A DNA stretch of 16,374 nucleotides from Actinomycetes bacterium (GCA_023451265.1 JAEYAG010000002.1:1-16374), one strand, 5' to 3'. Positions 7,037 to 14,593 are shown, numbered from the stretch's first letter. Numbers and translations are program-made. Notes: a model not told the origin generated them from the sequence alone.

Positions 7037-8083
7037 TCAGACCGACACGGCCTCCCGCTCGGAGGTTCGCGGTGTCGCGACGGGGCCGGGCGTCCAGCCG
7101 AGTTCGGGCAGAACCCGCTCGACGATGTCGGCGAGGATCTGGCGGTAGTCCGCGCTCTCGAACGCATACGGCAGCGCGATGCGCAGCTCGGTGCGTCCGT
7201 CGATCGAGGGGTCGTCGCGCAGGCGCTGGATGATCTCGTCGGACGTGCCCACGAGATCCCGCTGGAACAGGTGCCCGTTCACCGGTGCGTGCGTCCGCGC
7301 CTCGCGGCTCTCGGCGTACGCCGCGTAGTGGGCGCGCTGCGCGGCGGTCGCACTGTCGATGGGCACGATGACGCGCTCGACCCCCACGGCGGGCTCTCCC
7401 TCGCCCACGAATGCCGCGTAGTACTCGTCGAGGTGGACACGCTGCGCCCGCTCGAACGACCGGTCGCCGTCGGCCGCGGTGATGTTGCCGAGCAGCAGCT
7501 TCAGACCATGCTCCGCCGCCCACCGCACGGACCGCAGCGACCCGCCGCCCAGCCACACGCGATCGCGCAGCGAGGGGATGTGCGGCTGGACGCGCGGGGT
7601 CTGCGGTCCGTAGGGCGTGAAGATGTCCTCCGCTCCCAGCGCGTTGCCGGCGAGGGCCTCGAGGAAGCGCGCGATGAGCTCGTACGCGTCGACGGGTTCC
7701 TCGGCATCCGTCCGCCCGAGCGGCCGCAGCAGCTCGCCGTGCGGTGCGGATGAGCTGATGCCCGCGTTGAGGCGGCCCCCGGAGAGGGCGTCGACCGTCG
7801 CGATGTCCTCCGCGAGGCGGAAGGGCGTCTCGTAGCCGAGCGGGACGACGGCGGTCTCGAGCCGGATGGCCCGGGTGCGCTGCGTGGCGGCCGCGAGGAA
7901 CGTCAGTGCCGAGGAGACCCCGCTCTCCAGGTGACGCTGGCGGATGCCGGCCACCTGCAGCCCGATCTGCTCGGCGTATTCGAACAGCCGCAGCGTCTCC
8001 TCGAGTCCCGCGGCGGGGTCGGTCTCGGGGAAGCTGCCCGGGAGGGTGAAACCTGCCGAGATGAGCGTTCCGACGCGCGCCAT
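7037..8083 (-). CDS. LLM class flavin-dependent oxidoreductase in the importer operon
   Basis: A 348-aa luciferase-like monooxygenase. LRLFEYAEQIGLQVAGIRQR followed by HLE (31-53), TFLAAATQRTRAIRLETAVV (61-80) and LSGGRLNAGISS (100-111) are LLM core strands. WLGGGSLRSVRWAAEHG follows mid-protein. The ATG shares its A with the stop of the binding-protein gene (TGATG), with AAGGA nine bases upstream, so translation is coupled. It ends the importer operon, so it very likely acts on the imported compound. I recall database families (named after Klebsiella KPN_01854/KPN_01858) that join a peptide-type binding protein to LLM enzymes; membership here is not verified. No cysteine and no internal methionine. 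Confidence 0.9.
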   Translation of the reverse strand: MARVGTLISAGFTLPGSFPETDPAAGLEETLRLFEYAEQIGLQVAGIRQRHLESGVSSALTFLAAATQRTRAIRLETAVVPLGYETPFRLAEDIATVDALSGGRLNAGISSSAPHGELLRPLGRTDAEEPVDAYELIARFLEALAGNALGAEDIFTPYGPQTPRVQPHIPSLRDRVWLGGGSLRSVRWAAEHGLKLLLGNITAADGDRSFERAQRVHLDEYYAAFVGEGEPAVGVERVIVPIDSATAAQRAHYAAYAESREARTHAPVNGHLFQRDLVGTSDEIIQRLRDDPSIDGRTELRIALPYAFESADYRQILADIVERVLPELGWTPGPVATPRTSEREAVSV

Positions 8084-9711
8084 CAGCTCGCGTCCTTCCA
8101 GGCGGCGACGAGCGAGTCGAGTCGCGAGTCCGCCCCGAGGGAGACCCCGTGCACGGCCGCGTTCGTCCCCACGATTGAGGTGAGTTCGTGCACCGGGATC
8201 TGGTAGTACTGGCTCGCGATGCGCTCCTGGGCCTGTGCGATGAGCGCGTCGCGCGCATCCGCACTGCTCGCGGCCAGCTGATCCTGCAGCAGCTTCTCGA
8301 GCTCGGGGTCATCGGTCTTGTAATAGTTCGTCGCCGCGGTGGAGAACGAGGTGCGCAGGATGTCGCCGTCGGCGCGCGAAGCGTTGCCCCAGACGATGTC
8401 GAAGTCGCCGTTCTTCTGGGCCTCGAGGAACTCCGGCACGGTGCCGCTCTGCAGGACCAGGTCGATGCCGACCGCCTTGAGCTCCTGCTGGATGAGCTCG
8501 AGCGAGGTCTGGTTCGGTCCGAAATTGGTGATCCACCACAGCTTCAGCTGCAGCTTCTGCCCGTCCTTCTCGCGGATGCCGTCCGAGCCCCCTGTCCACC
8601 CGGCATCCTCCAGCAGCTCCGCCGCGTGATCGGGGTCGTAGGTGAAGTACGAGCTCTGGTCGGCGAATCCGGGCGTGTTCTTCGCGAGCACGGACGTCGC
8701 GACGTTGAAGTAGTCGTTCAGCGCCGTGTCGCGCACGGTCGTCGCGTCGATCGCCGCGGAGATGGCCTCGCGCACCGTGATGTCGGAGACGATGGGGCGC
8801 GACTGGTTGAACGAGAGCCCGAAGGTGATGCCGGGGTTGCCACGCCAGACGAGCGGGAAGCCGGACGCATCGAGCGTCTCGACATCGGTGGGCTGGACGC
8901 CGCCGATGACGTCGACCTGGTTGCTCGTCAGGCTGCCGGTGCGGACGCTCGCCTCGGGCACGATCTGGAAGGTGATCGTGTCGAGGTGCGCGCGGCCCGT
9001 GTTGCCGAGAGCCTCCGGTGCCCACGCGTAGTCGTCCCGGGCGGTGAGCACCGTCGCGGTGTCTTTCGTGTAGCTGTCCAGGGTGAACGGGCCCGTCCCG
9101 ACGAGGGCGGAGCCGTCCGCGCGGTCGGCGTAGGGCACCTCGAGGGTGGATGCCCCCACGATGCCCAGCGCGACCGACGCGGCCGAGTTCGGGAAGGCCG
9201 CGTTGGGCGTGGAGAACCTGACCTCCACGGTGTCGGCATCGACGACGTCGGTCGATGCGTAGCCCACGAAGGCGCTCACCGCCTGGCTGAGAGCGCCCGC
9301 CGCGACGATGTCGTCGAAGGTCGCCTTGACGCTGTCGGCGGTGAACGGCGTGCCGTCGGAGAAGGTGACGTCGTCGCGCAGCTCGAAGGTGAACTCCGTG
9401 GCGTCGCTGTTCGCGGTGTACGACGTCGCGAGCCAGGGCTCCAGGGCGCCCGTCTCGGGGTTCTGGTAGAGCAGCGAATCGACGAGCTGTCGCGTCACGT
9501 AGAGGGTGTCGTTGCCCGAGCCCGTGCCGGACGGGTTCAGCGAGATCGGGTCGTTCGCGACCGCGAAGGTGAGGTCGCCGCCCTCCACGGGCGACGCGTC
9601 GCCGTCTTCGGACGAGCTGGCAGCGGGCGATGCGCCGCCGGCGCAGGCGCTGAGGGCGAGTGCGGCGGTCACGGCGATCGCCGCGACGATGCCGCTTCTG
9701 GTGGTCTTCAT
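8083..9711 (-). CDS. ABC transporter substrate-binding lipoprotein, peptide/Opp-Dpp type (SBP_bac_5)
   Basis: A 542-aa extracytoplasmic binding protein. The signal peptide has Lys2 and Arg5, a hydrophobic run at 8-20 and the lipobox LSAC with Cys23, predicting a membrane-anchored lipoprotein. A Ser/Gly/acid-rich linker follows. LTFAVANDPISLNPSGTG, EPWLATSY and FELRDDVTFSDGTPFTADSV are the family 5 signatures; the C-terminal half has the usual YDPDHAAELLEDAGW. The ligand could be a small peptide or another modified amino acid. AAGGAG lies seven bases before the ATG (9719-9724). It follows the ATPase gene by 66 bases. After the start Met its only sulfur amino acid is the lipidated Cys23, unusual for 542 residues. 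Confidence 0.94.
   Translation of the reverse strand: MKTTRSGIVAAIAVTAALALSACAGGASPAASSSEDGDASPVEGGDLTFAVANDPISLNPSGTGSGNDTLYVTRQLVDSLLYQNPETGALEPWLATSYTANSDATEFTFELRDDVTFSDGTPFTADSVKATFDDIVAAGALSQAVSAFVGYASTDVVDADTVEVRFSTPNAAFPNSAASVALGIVGASTLEVPYADRADGSALVGTGPFTLDSYTKDTATVLTARDDYAWAPEALGNTGRAHLDTITFQIVPEASVRTGSLTSNQVDVIGGVQPTDVETLDASGFPLVWRGNPGITFGLSFNQSRPIVSDITVREAISAAIDATTVRDTALNDYFNVATSVLAKNTPGFADQSSYFTYDPDHAAELLEDAGWTGGSDGIREKDGQKLQLKLWWITNFGPNQTSLELIQQELKAVGIDLVLQSGTVPEFLEAQKNGDFDIVWGNASRADGDILRTSFSTAATNYYKTDDPELEKLLQDQLAASSADARDALIAQAQERIASQYYQIPVHELTSIVGTNAAVHGVSLGADSRLDSLVAAWKDAS
8093..8097 (-). promoter_or_regulatory. Ribosome binding site inside the binding-protein gene
   Basis: AAGGA on the minus strand, nine bases before the ATG at 8083, within the last codons of the binding-protein gene. 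It supports the start of the downstream LLM and the TGATG coupling. Confidence 0.6.
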
Positions 9712-9777
9712 TCGAGTGCTCCTTGGTGAGGGGTGGTGTGGTGGGTCGTGGAGGTCGAGGACGGGATGCCCGCGGGG
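9712..9777 (-). other. Gap between ATPase and binding-protein genes
   Basis: These 66 bases form the only non-overlapping junction in the importer operon. They contain AAGGAG at 9719-9724 for the binding protein and one GGATGCC heptamer at 9764-9770. The plus strand (the template strand here) is rich in short G runs from 9725 to 9765, so the mRNA is C-rich. I see no clear hairpin or promoter. Confidence 0.5.
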
Positions 9778-11448
9778 TCAGCGCGTGAGCGCACCGCCGG
9801 GGATCGCGTCGAGCAGCGCCCGGGTGTAGCCCGACCGCGGAGCGTCGAAGACGCTGTCGACCGTGCCGAGCTCGACGAGGCGTCCCCGCTGCATGACGCC
9901 GACGGTGTGGGCGATCTGCCGCACGACCGCGAGGTCGTGCGAGATGAACAGGTAGGAGACGCCGAGCTCTCGCTGGATGTCGCCGAGAAGCGTCAGAATC
10001 TGATGCTGGATCGACACGTCGAGCGCCGACACCGGTTCATCGAGCACGAGGAGCTCGGGCGAGAGGGCGAGGGCGCGCGCGATGGCGACGCGCTGCCGCT
10101 GGCCGCCGGAGAGCTCTGCGGGGCGGCGACGCAGCGCCGACGCGGGCAGCGCGACGAGGTCGACGAGCTCCGCCGCGCGGGAGCGGCGGCCTGCGCGATC
10201 GCCGACGCGGAACGCGACGAGCGGGTCGGCGATCAGGTCGCCGACTTCGAGGCGCGGGTTCAGCGTGGCGTAGGGGTTCTGCTGCACCAGCTGGATGCGG
10301 CGACGGAGCTCGCGAAGGCGCCCCCCGCGCAGATGCGTGACGTCGTCGCCGTCGAACGTGACCGTGCCCGACGTCGGCTCGGCGAGCCGCAGCGCGATGC
10401 GCGCCGTCGTCGTCTTGCCCGAGCCGGACTCGCCGACCAGGCCGAGCGTGCGCCCGCGCGCGATCTCGAACGAGACGCCGTCGACCGCGCGCTGCACGCC
10501 GCCGCCGCCGGGGAGGGCGAACTCCTTGACGAGCGCCTCCACCCGCAGCACGGGACACACGGCGGACGCCGTCTCGGCCACGGATCGCGCGCCCGCAGCC
10601 GAGGCATCCGTCGTACGATCCGTCGCCGTGATCCGCTCGGTCACCGGGGCCCGGTGCGCGTTGAGGCTCGGCGCCGCCGCGATGAGTCGCCGCGTGTACG
10701 GATGCCGGGGCGCGAGCAGCACCTGTTCGGGGGTGCCCTGCTCGACGATGCGCCCCTCCGACATCACGATGATGCGGTCCGCCCGGTCCGCGGCGACCCC
10801 GAGGTCGTGCGTGATCAGCAGCAGGCTGGTGCCGCGCTCGCGCTTGAGGGCGTCGAGGTGGTCGAGGATCTGCTGCTGTACGGTGACGTCGAGCGCGCTC
10901 GTGGGCTCGTCGGCGATGATGAGCGGCGGGTCGCCGATGATGGCCATCGCGATGAGCACGCGCTGTCGCATGCCGCCGGACAGCTCGTGGGGGTACTGCC
11001 GTGCGCGCACGGCGGCATCCGGCAGGCCCGCCCGCTCGAGGGCCTCGACGGCGCGCGCGGCCGCCGTGCGGCGGTCGGCGAGTCCGTGCACGCGCAGCGC
11101 CTCGCCGACCTGCACGCCGATCCGCGTGACCGGGTTCAGGCTCACCGTGGGGTCCTGCGGCACGAAGCCGATCCGGTTGCCGCGCACGGTGCGCAGGGCG
11201 CGTGCCGACGCCGTGACGAGGTCCTGCCCCTCGAAGCGGATGGCGCCCGATGGGATGGATGCCGCGCCCGGCAGCAGCCGGATGATCGCATGCACCGTGG
11301 TGGACTTGCCCGACCCGGACTCGCCCACGATCGCGACGGTCTCGCCCCGTGCGAGGGTGAGAGTGGCGTCGCGGACGGCGTCGATGTCGCCGTCCGGCGT
11401 GCGATAGGCGACCGACAGGGCGTCGATCTCGAGCAGGTTCTCGGTCAT
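9778..11448 (-). CDS. ABC transporter ATP-binding protein, fused double ATPase (DppD-DppF type)
   Basis: A 556-aa protein with two complete ATPase domains. Domain 1: Walker A GESGSGKST (42-50), signature LSGGM (156-160), Walker B LIIADEP (176-182), switch His214. Domain 2: GESGSGKTT (339-347), LSGGQ (446-450), LLVLDEP (466-472), His504. The region after domain 1, with RHPYTRRLIAAAPSL, is typical of peptide importers; an Ala/Thr-rich linker of about 50 residues joins the halves. Both sites keep all key residues, so both should hydrolyse ATP. It drives uptake through the two permeases encoded upstream. The ATG overlaps the permease C stop (ATGA). Confidence 0.95.
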   Translation of the reverse strand: MTENLLEIDALSVAYRTPDGDIDAVRDATLTLARGETVAIVGESGSGKSTTVHAIIRLLPGAASIPSGAIRFEGQDLVTASARALRTVRGNRIGFVPQDPTVSLNPVTRIGVQVGEALRVHGLADRRTAAARAVEALERAGLPDAAVRARQYPHELSGGMRQRVLIAMAIIGDPPLIIADEPTSALDVTVQQQILDHLDALKRERGTSLLLITHDLGVAADRADRIIVMSEGRIVEQGTPEQVLLAPRHPYTRRLIAAAPSLNAHRAPVTERITATDRTTDASAAGARSVAETASAVCPVLRVEALVKEFALPGGGGVQRAVDGVSFEIARGRTLGLVGESGSGKTTTARIALRLAEPTSGTVTFDGDDVTHLRGGRLRELRRRIQLVQQNPYATLNPRLEVGDLIADPLVAFRVGDRAGRRSRAAELVDLVALPASALRRRPAELSGGQRQRVAIARALALSPELLVLDEPVSALDVSIQHQILTLLGDIQRELGVSYLFISHDLAVVRQIAHTVGVMQRGRLVELGTVDSVFDAPRSGYTRALLDAIPGGALTR

Positions 11449-12413
11449 CGCCGGGCCTTTCCGTTAGCGTCGAGACCGCGCGCGAGACCGTTCGCGGCGA
11501 CCACGGTGAGGGTGATGACGACGCCGGGAAGCGTCGTCAGCCACCACGAGGTGCGCAGGTAGTCGCGGCCGCCCGAGACGAGCGCGCCCCATTCCGGCGC
11601 CGGCGGCGGGGCGCCGTAGCCGAGGAAGCTCAGCGCCGAGACGGCCAGGATGGCGCCGCCGAACTCCAGCACCCCGAGCGCCACGACGGGCCCGGCCGAG
11701 TTGGGCAGCACATGGCGGAAGAGGATGCGGGTGCGGGTGTTGCCCGAGGCCGTCGCCGCCTCGACGAACGGTGAGGCGCGCACGCCCATCACCTCGGAGC
11801 GCATGATGCGCGAGACCGATGCGACGCTCGCGATGCCGACCGCGATCGCGACATTGACGGTGCCGAAGCCGAGCGCCGTGATGAGGGCGAGGGAGAGCAG
11901 GAGACCGGGGATGGAGAGGAGCACGTCGGCGATGCGCATGATCACGGCATCCACGGCCCCGCCGACGAAGCCGCTCACGAGTCCGAGGAGCGATCCGACC
12001 ACGATGCCGACGGCGACGGCGATCGCCGCCGCCGAGATCGTCAGCGACGTGCCGTGCACGACGCGCGTGTAGAGGTCGCGGCCGATCTGATCGGTGCCGA
12101 ACCAGTGCGCGGCGGAGGGGGCCTGCAGCTTGTCGGCGGGGACGCCCGCGAGCGGGTCGCCCGGCGCCAGCAGCTGCGGCCACACCGCGGCGACGAGCAC
12201 GAGCAGCAGCCAGACGAGGGCGAGCAGGACGAGCGGGCGGCGCAGGAGCACGCGGGTGCCGTGCAGCGCACGGCCGCGCGGTCGTCCCGCGTCTCGGGCG
12301 CGGTCGGCGACGGCGTCGTCGAAACGGTCGGCCGCCGTCGCGCCGAAGGTGTCGGTGGGGCGCTGCGTCGCACGCTGGTGTGCGTCGGGCAGCAGCGCGG
12401 TCGTGTCGCTCAT
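11445..12413 (-). CDS. ABC transporter permease, DppC/OppC type
   Basis: A 322-aa inner-membrane permease. A cytoplasmic N-terminal tail of about 55 residues precedes the first membrane segment (about 60-80). WFGTDQIGRDLYTRVVHGTS (104-123) is the DppC signature; further membrane segments lie near 124-150, 162-185, 188-203, 242-262 and 290-310. The ATPase-docking EAA loop is SPFVEAATASGNTRTRILFR (214-233) followed by HVLPN. The frame is open far upstream, but ATG 12413 begins the recognisable protein and overlaps the permease B stop (ATGA). It pairs with permease B to form the channel. Confidence 0.94.
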   Translation of the reverse strand: MSDTTALLPDAHQRATQRPTDTFGATAADRFDDAVADRARDAGRPRGRALHGTRVLLRRPLVLLALVWLLLVLVAAVWPQLLAPGDPLAGVPADKLQAPSAAHWFGTDQIGRDLYTRVVHGTSLTISAAAIAVAVGIVVGSLLGLVSGFVGGAVDAVIMRIADVLLSIPGLLLSLALITALGFGTVNVAIAVGIASVASVSRIMRSEVMGVRASPFVEAATASGNTRTRILFRHVLPNSAGPVVALGVLEFGGAILAVSALSFLGYGAPPPAPEWGALVSGGRDYLRTSWWLTTLPGVVITLTVVAANGLARGLDANGKARR

Positions 12414-13537
12414 GCGGGAACCGCCGTTCGGGTCGGAGTGGTCTCGGGATCTGCGGGCTGCGCGGAGCCTCCCGCGCCGGGGGCGGATGCCGCGGTGCCC
12501 TCGTCCGTGTCGTCGCGAGGAGGCGTGCCGGTGTCGCCGGCATCCTTCCGTCGGCGCCGCCGCGGAGGCGGACTCAGCACGATGCGCGGATCGAGCAGCG
12601 GGTAGAGGAGGTCGACCGCGAGGTTCGCGAGCACGAAGACCCCGGCGGCGAACAGGACGATGCCCTGCACGACCGGGATGTCCTGCTGCTGAACCGCGAC
12701 CGCCGTGACCCGCCCGATTCCGGGGCGCGAGAAGACGGTCTCGGTGACGACGGTGCCCGACAGCAGCTGGCCGACGACCAGACCCGTCATGGTGACCGCC
12801 GGCAGGGCCGCGTTGCGCAGGGCGTGCCGGAAGTGCACGCGCGCCCGGCTCGCGCCCTTCGCCCACGCGGTGTCGATGTACGGCTCGCGGAGCGTGTTCT
12901 GCAGGCTCTTCGCGAGCAGTTGGGCGACCATCGCGCTCGTCGGCAGAGCCAGCGCAATCGCCGGGAGCACGAGCGCGGCGAACCCCTGGGCGCCCATCGC
13001 CGGGAACCACGGCAGCTGGAACGAGAACCACTGGATGAGCATCAGACCGAACCAGAACGAGGGGATCGCGACGCCGAGCGGCGGCAGGCTCAGCAGGAGC
13101 GAGGAGATCCACCGCCGGCGCACGTAGGTGGCGAGAATCGCGATGCCGGCGCCGACGATCAGCGCGATGAGGAACGCGAGGCCGGCCAGCTGCGCCGTCG
13201 GTCCGACCGCTTCGCCGATGACGTCGGAGACGGGGCGGCCGGTCGCGATCGACGACCCGAAGTGGCCCGTCAGGACGCCGCTGAGCTGGATGAAGTACTG
13301 CGCCCAGAGCGGCTTGTCGAGGCCGTACTGCGCGCGCAGGGCGTTCAGCTGCTCGGGGGTGATGTCGGTCGCGTCGCCGCCGGCGAGCAGAGCGACGGGA
13401 TCGCTCGGCAGGGCGTACAGCACGATGAACGACACGGTGTACGCCGCCCACAGCACGAGCACCGCCTGCCCGAGTCGTCCTGCCACGTAGCGTGCGATGT
13501 CGGCCCGCGGCGCGCGGCGGACGGGGGAGTCGCTCAT
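12410..13537 (-). CDS. ABC transporter permease, DppB/OppB type, with long C-terminal tail
   Basis: A 375-aa permease and first gene of the importer operon. Membrane segments lie near 24-43, 113-137, 145-171, 185-208, 247-268 and 287-310. YGLDKPLWAQYFIQL (71-85) followed by LTGHFGSS is the DppB signature; the EAA loop is EPYIDTAWAKGASRARVHFR (218-237) followed by HALRN. DppB proteins normally end near the last helix. Here about 50 residues follow: PPPRRRRRK (323-331), then an acidic, Ala/Pro/Thr-rich, probably disordered cytoplasmic tail. ATG 13537 has a modest AGG six bases upstream. The tail may be lineage padding or an interaction site; nothing in it indicates which. Confidence 0.94.
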   Translation of the reverse strand: MSDSPVRRAPRADIARYVAGRLGQAVLVLWAAYTVSFIVLYALPSDPVALLAGGDATDITPEQLNALRAQYGLDKPLWAQYFIQLSGVLTGHFGSSIATGRPVSDVIGEAVGPTAQLAGLAFLIALIVGAGIAILATYVRRRWISSLLLSLPPLGVAIPSFWFGLMLIQWFSFQLPWFPAMGAQGFAALVLPAIALALPTSAMVAQLLAKSLQNTLREPYIDTAWAKGASRARVHFRHALRNAALPAVTMTGLVVGQLLSGTVVTETVFSRPGIGRVTAVAVQQQDIPVVQGIVLFAAGVFVLANLAVDLLYPLLDPRIVLSPPPRRRRRKDAGDTGTPPRDDTDEGTAASAPGAGGSAQPADPETTPTRTAVPA

Positions 13538-13648
13538 CGGATGCCTGCCGTTCTGTGATCACGTCGCGACGCGGTTCGCCGCCGACCAGCGACGATGGCA
13601 AGCCCTCGCGAGGTGGCGCCATCCGCGCCGTCACGTTCCGCCTCACCG

Positions 13649-13668
13649 CGTCATGCGCCGTCATGCGC
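13649..13668. repeat. Perfect tandem decamer, two copies of CGTCATGCGC
   Basis: CGTCATGCGC occurs at 13649-13658 and immediately again at 13659-13668. In the same 10-bp register, degenerate copies are seen at 13629 (CGTCACGTTC), 13639 (CGCCTCACCG) and 13669 (GGTCACACGA). A further CGTCATG occurs at 13701, 42 bp on. The spacing of one helical turn suggests co-operative protein binding on one DNA face; no binding protein is known. Confidence 0.7.
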
Positions 13669-13695
13669 GGTCACACGACGACGTGTTGCGCGGAG

Positions 13696-13705
13696 TGACG
13701 CGTCA
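13696..13705. promoter_or_regulatory. 10-bp palindrome TGACGCGTCA, candidate operator
   Basis: A perfect palindrome 38 bases before the chosen GNAT start, ending on the A of an alternative ATG at 13705. Similar TGACG/CGTCA half-sites recur upstream (13649-13673) and in the arms of the inverted repeat at 6975-7016. Role as operator is inference. Confidence 0.4.
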
Positions 13706-13743
13706 TGTTGGCGCCCTCTCGGCGGCGCGCGCAGAGTGGCTGC

Positions 13744-14487
13744 ATGTCGCACACCGCTTCCTCCTCCTTCGCCGTCGACGCGCCGCACCGGGATGCGACA
13801 GTGCTCGACAACGCCGCCTGGCATGCGCTGACCGGTCCGCATGCGCGCTTCGCGATCGGTGACGGTCTCGTCCGTCGCTACCCCGAAGACGTCGCCCCGT
13901 TCGTCGCCGTTCGCACGTGGGACGATCCCGGTGTCTGGGACGCGCTGCGGGATCTCGTCGGCCCTGGCGCCGAAGTCGGTCTCTCGGGCGTGGAAGGCGA
14001 GATCCCCACGGAATGGGAGGTCCTCGGCTACGGCGAGGGCGTGCAGCTCGTCGAGACGCCGGCGCTGCAGACGCGTCCGTTCGAGGACGCGATCGAGCTC
14101 GGACCCGACGACGCGGCCGAGATGCTGGCGATCGTGGAGCGCAATCAGCCCGGGCCGTTCCGGCCGCGCACCCACGAGCTCGGCCGCTACATCGGCATCC
14201 GGCATGAGGGACGTCTGGTCGCGATGGCCGGCGAGCGGCTGCATCCCGAAGGCTGGACGGAGATCTCCGCGGTCGCCACGGACGCCGACTTCCGCGGCCG
14301 CGGGCTCGCGTCACGGCTCGTGCTGGACGTCGCTTACCACATCCAGCAGCGCGGCGACCGGGCGCTGCTGCACGCGGCGGCATCCAATACGGGGGCGATC
14401 GCGATCTACGAGCGCCTCGGCTTCGCGCTGCGCCGCCGTACCGTCTTCGCCGCCGTCCGCACGCCCGGGACGGCCGCGACGCAATGA
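13744..14487 (+). CDS. GNAT family N-acetyltransferase with N-terminal extension domain
   Basis: A 247-aa protein. The C-terminal half is a GNAT domain: WTEISAVATDADFRGRGLAS with the acetyl-CoA loop RGRGLA (184-189), then HAAASNTGAIAIYERLGF (210-227). The first about 105 residues, with VLDNAAWHALTGPHARFAIG, form the extra domain seen in FR47-like GNATs. ATG 13744 is preferred because the residues added by the upstream in-frame ATG at 13705 are Arg/Ser-rich; however, a GGAG nine bases before 13705 makes that start possible. It lies upstream of, and on the same strand as, the second monooxygenase pair, 106 bases away. It may acetylate an amino group of the imported substrate; substrate unknown. 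Confidence 0.85.
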   Translation: MSHTASSSFAVDAPHRDATVLDNAAWHALTGPHARFAIGDGLVRRYPEDVAPFVAVRTWDDPGVWDALRDLVGPGAEVGLSGVEGEIPTEWEVLGYGEGVQLVETPALQTRPFEDAIELGPDDAAEMLAIVERNQPGPFRPRTHELGRYIGIRHEGRLVAMAGERLHPEGWTEISAVATDADFRGRGLASRLVLDVAYHIQQRGDRALLHAAASNTGAIAIYERLGFALRRRTVFAAVRTPGTAATQ

Positions 14488-14495
14488 GTCGCCGT

Positions 14496-14515
14496 GCGGC
14501 GTTCGGTTACGCCGC
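14496..14515 (+). terminator. Hairpin after the GNAT gene
   Basis: GCGGCGT (14496-14502), loop TCGGTT, ACGCCGC (14509-14515), followed by GGTTTGGG. It starts eight bases after the GNAT stop, so it may end that transcript fully or partly before the monooxygenase pair. Confidence 0.55.
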
Positions 14516-14530
14516 GGTTTGGGCTGCCGA

Positions 14531-14550
14531 TCACTCGGCGGCAAGAGTGA
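14531..14550. promoter_or_regulatory. Inverted repeat TCACTC-N8-GAGTGA, candidate operator
   Basis: Two 6-base arms (14531-14536 and 14545-14550) lie about 45 bases before the next start, in the place expected for a repressor or activator site. It could equally be a chance match. Confidence 0.3.
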
Positions 14551-14555
14551 CCCCA

Positions 14556-14572
14556 GCGGCGCTTCGCGCCGC
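14556..14572 (+). other. Leader hairpin before the second monooxygenase pair
   Basis: GCGGCGC (14556-14562), loop TTC, GCGCCGC (14566-14572), ending ten bases before the ribosome site. It may be a second terminator or a leader stem influencing translation. Confidence 0.45.
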
Positions 14573-14582
14573 GACGATCGAG

Positions 14583-14587
14583 AGGAG
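14583..14587 (+). promoter_or_regulatory. Ribosome binding site deciding a GTG start
   Basis: AGGAG, six bases before GTG 14594. It separates the real monooxygenase from the long in-frame open stretch running back into the GNAT gene. Confidence 0.8.
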
Positions 14588-14593
14588 CGCCCC

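Larger units (their letters stand above)
13538..13743. promoter_or_regulatory. Divergent control region between importer operon and GNAT/monooxygenase unit
   Basis: The largest non-coding gap in the window, about 206 bases between divergent starts, so it should hold promoters in both directions. It is full of short palindromes: GTGATCAC (13555-13562), CGTCGCGACG (13562-13571), CCTCGCGAGG (13604-13613) and TGACGCGTCA (13696-13705). It also carries a tandem decamer at 13649-13668. No -35/-10 pair could be called with confidence in this GC-rich DNA. No regulator gene is encoded in the window. Confidence 0.6.

Noticed and set aside
8188..9729. A 513-codon plus-strand open frame opposite the binding-protein gene
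   Set aside because: Shadow of the lipoprotein gene; Arg/Val/Glu-rich low-complexity translation, no motif.
9725..9765. G-quadruplex in the gap before the binding-protein gene
   Set aside because: Most G runs are only two long, giving at best a weak two-tetrad structure; this is expected by chance in DNA of this composition.
9733..11562. A 609-codon open frame on the plus strand opposite the double ATPase gene
   Set aside because: It is antisense to a gene with every ATPase motif. Its translation is rich in Arg/Asp/Gly/Val with no recognisable domain, as expected for a complementary frame in high-GC DNA.
12380..13558. Plus-strand open frame of 392 codons opposite the DppB-type gene, and a similar minus-strand frame of 418 codons at 14531-15787
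   Set aside because: Complementary-strand shadows of well-defined genes; composition dominated by Arg, Asp/Glu and Gly.
13555..13562. GTGATCAC as a CRP/FNR-type site
   Set aside because: A CRP site needs TGTGA and TCACA separated by six bases. Here the halves abut, so only a short palindrome is claimed.
11445..13664. Reading the permease C gene as a 739-aa protein
   Set aside because: Only the last 322 residues are permease. The upstream part is Arg/Ala-rich and overlaps permease B in another frame; ATG 12413 has the ATGA overlap.
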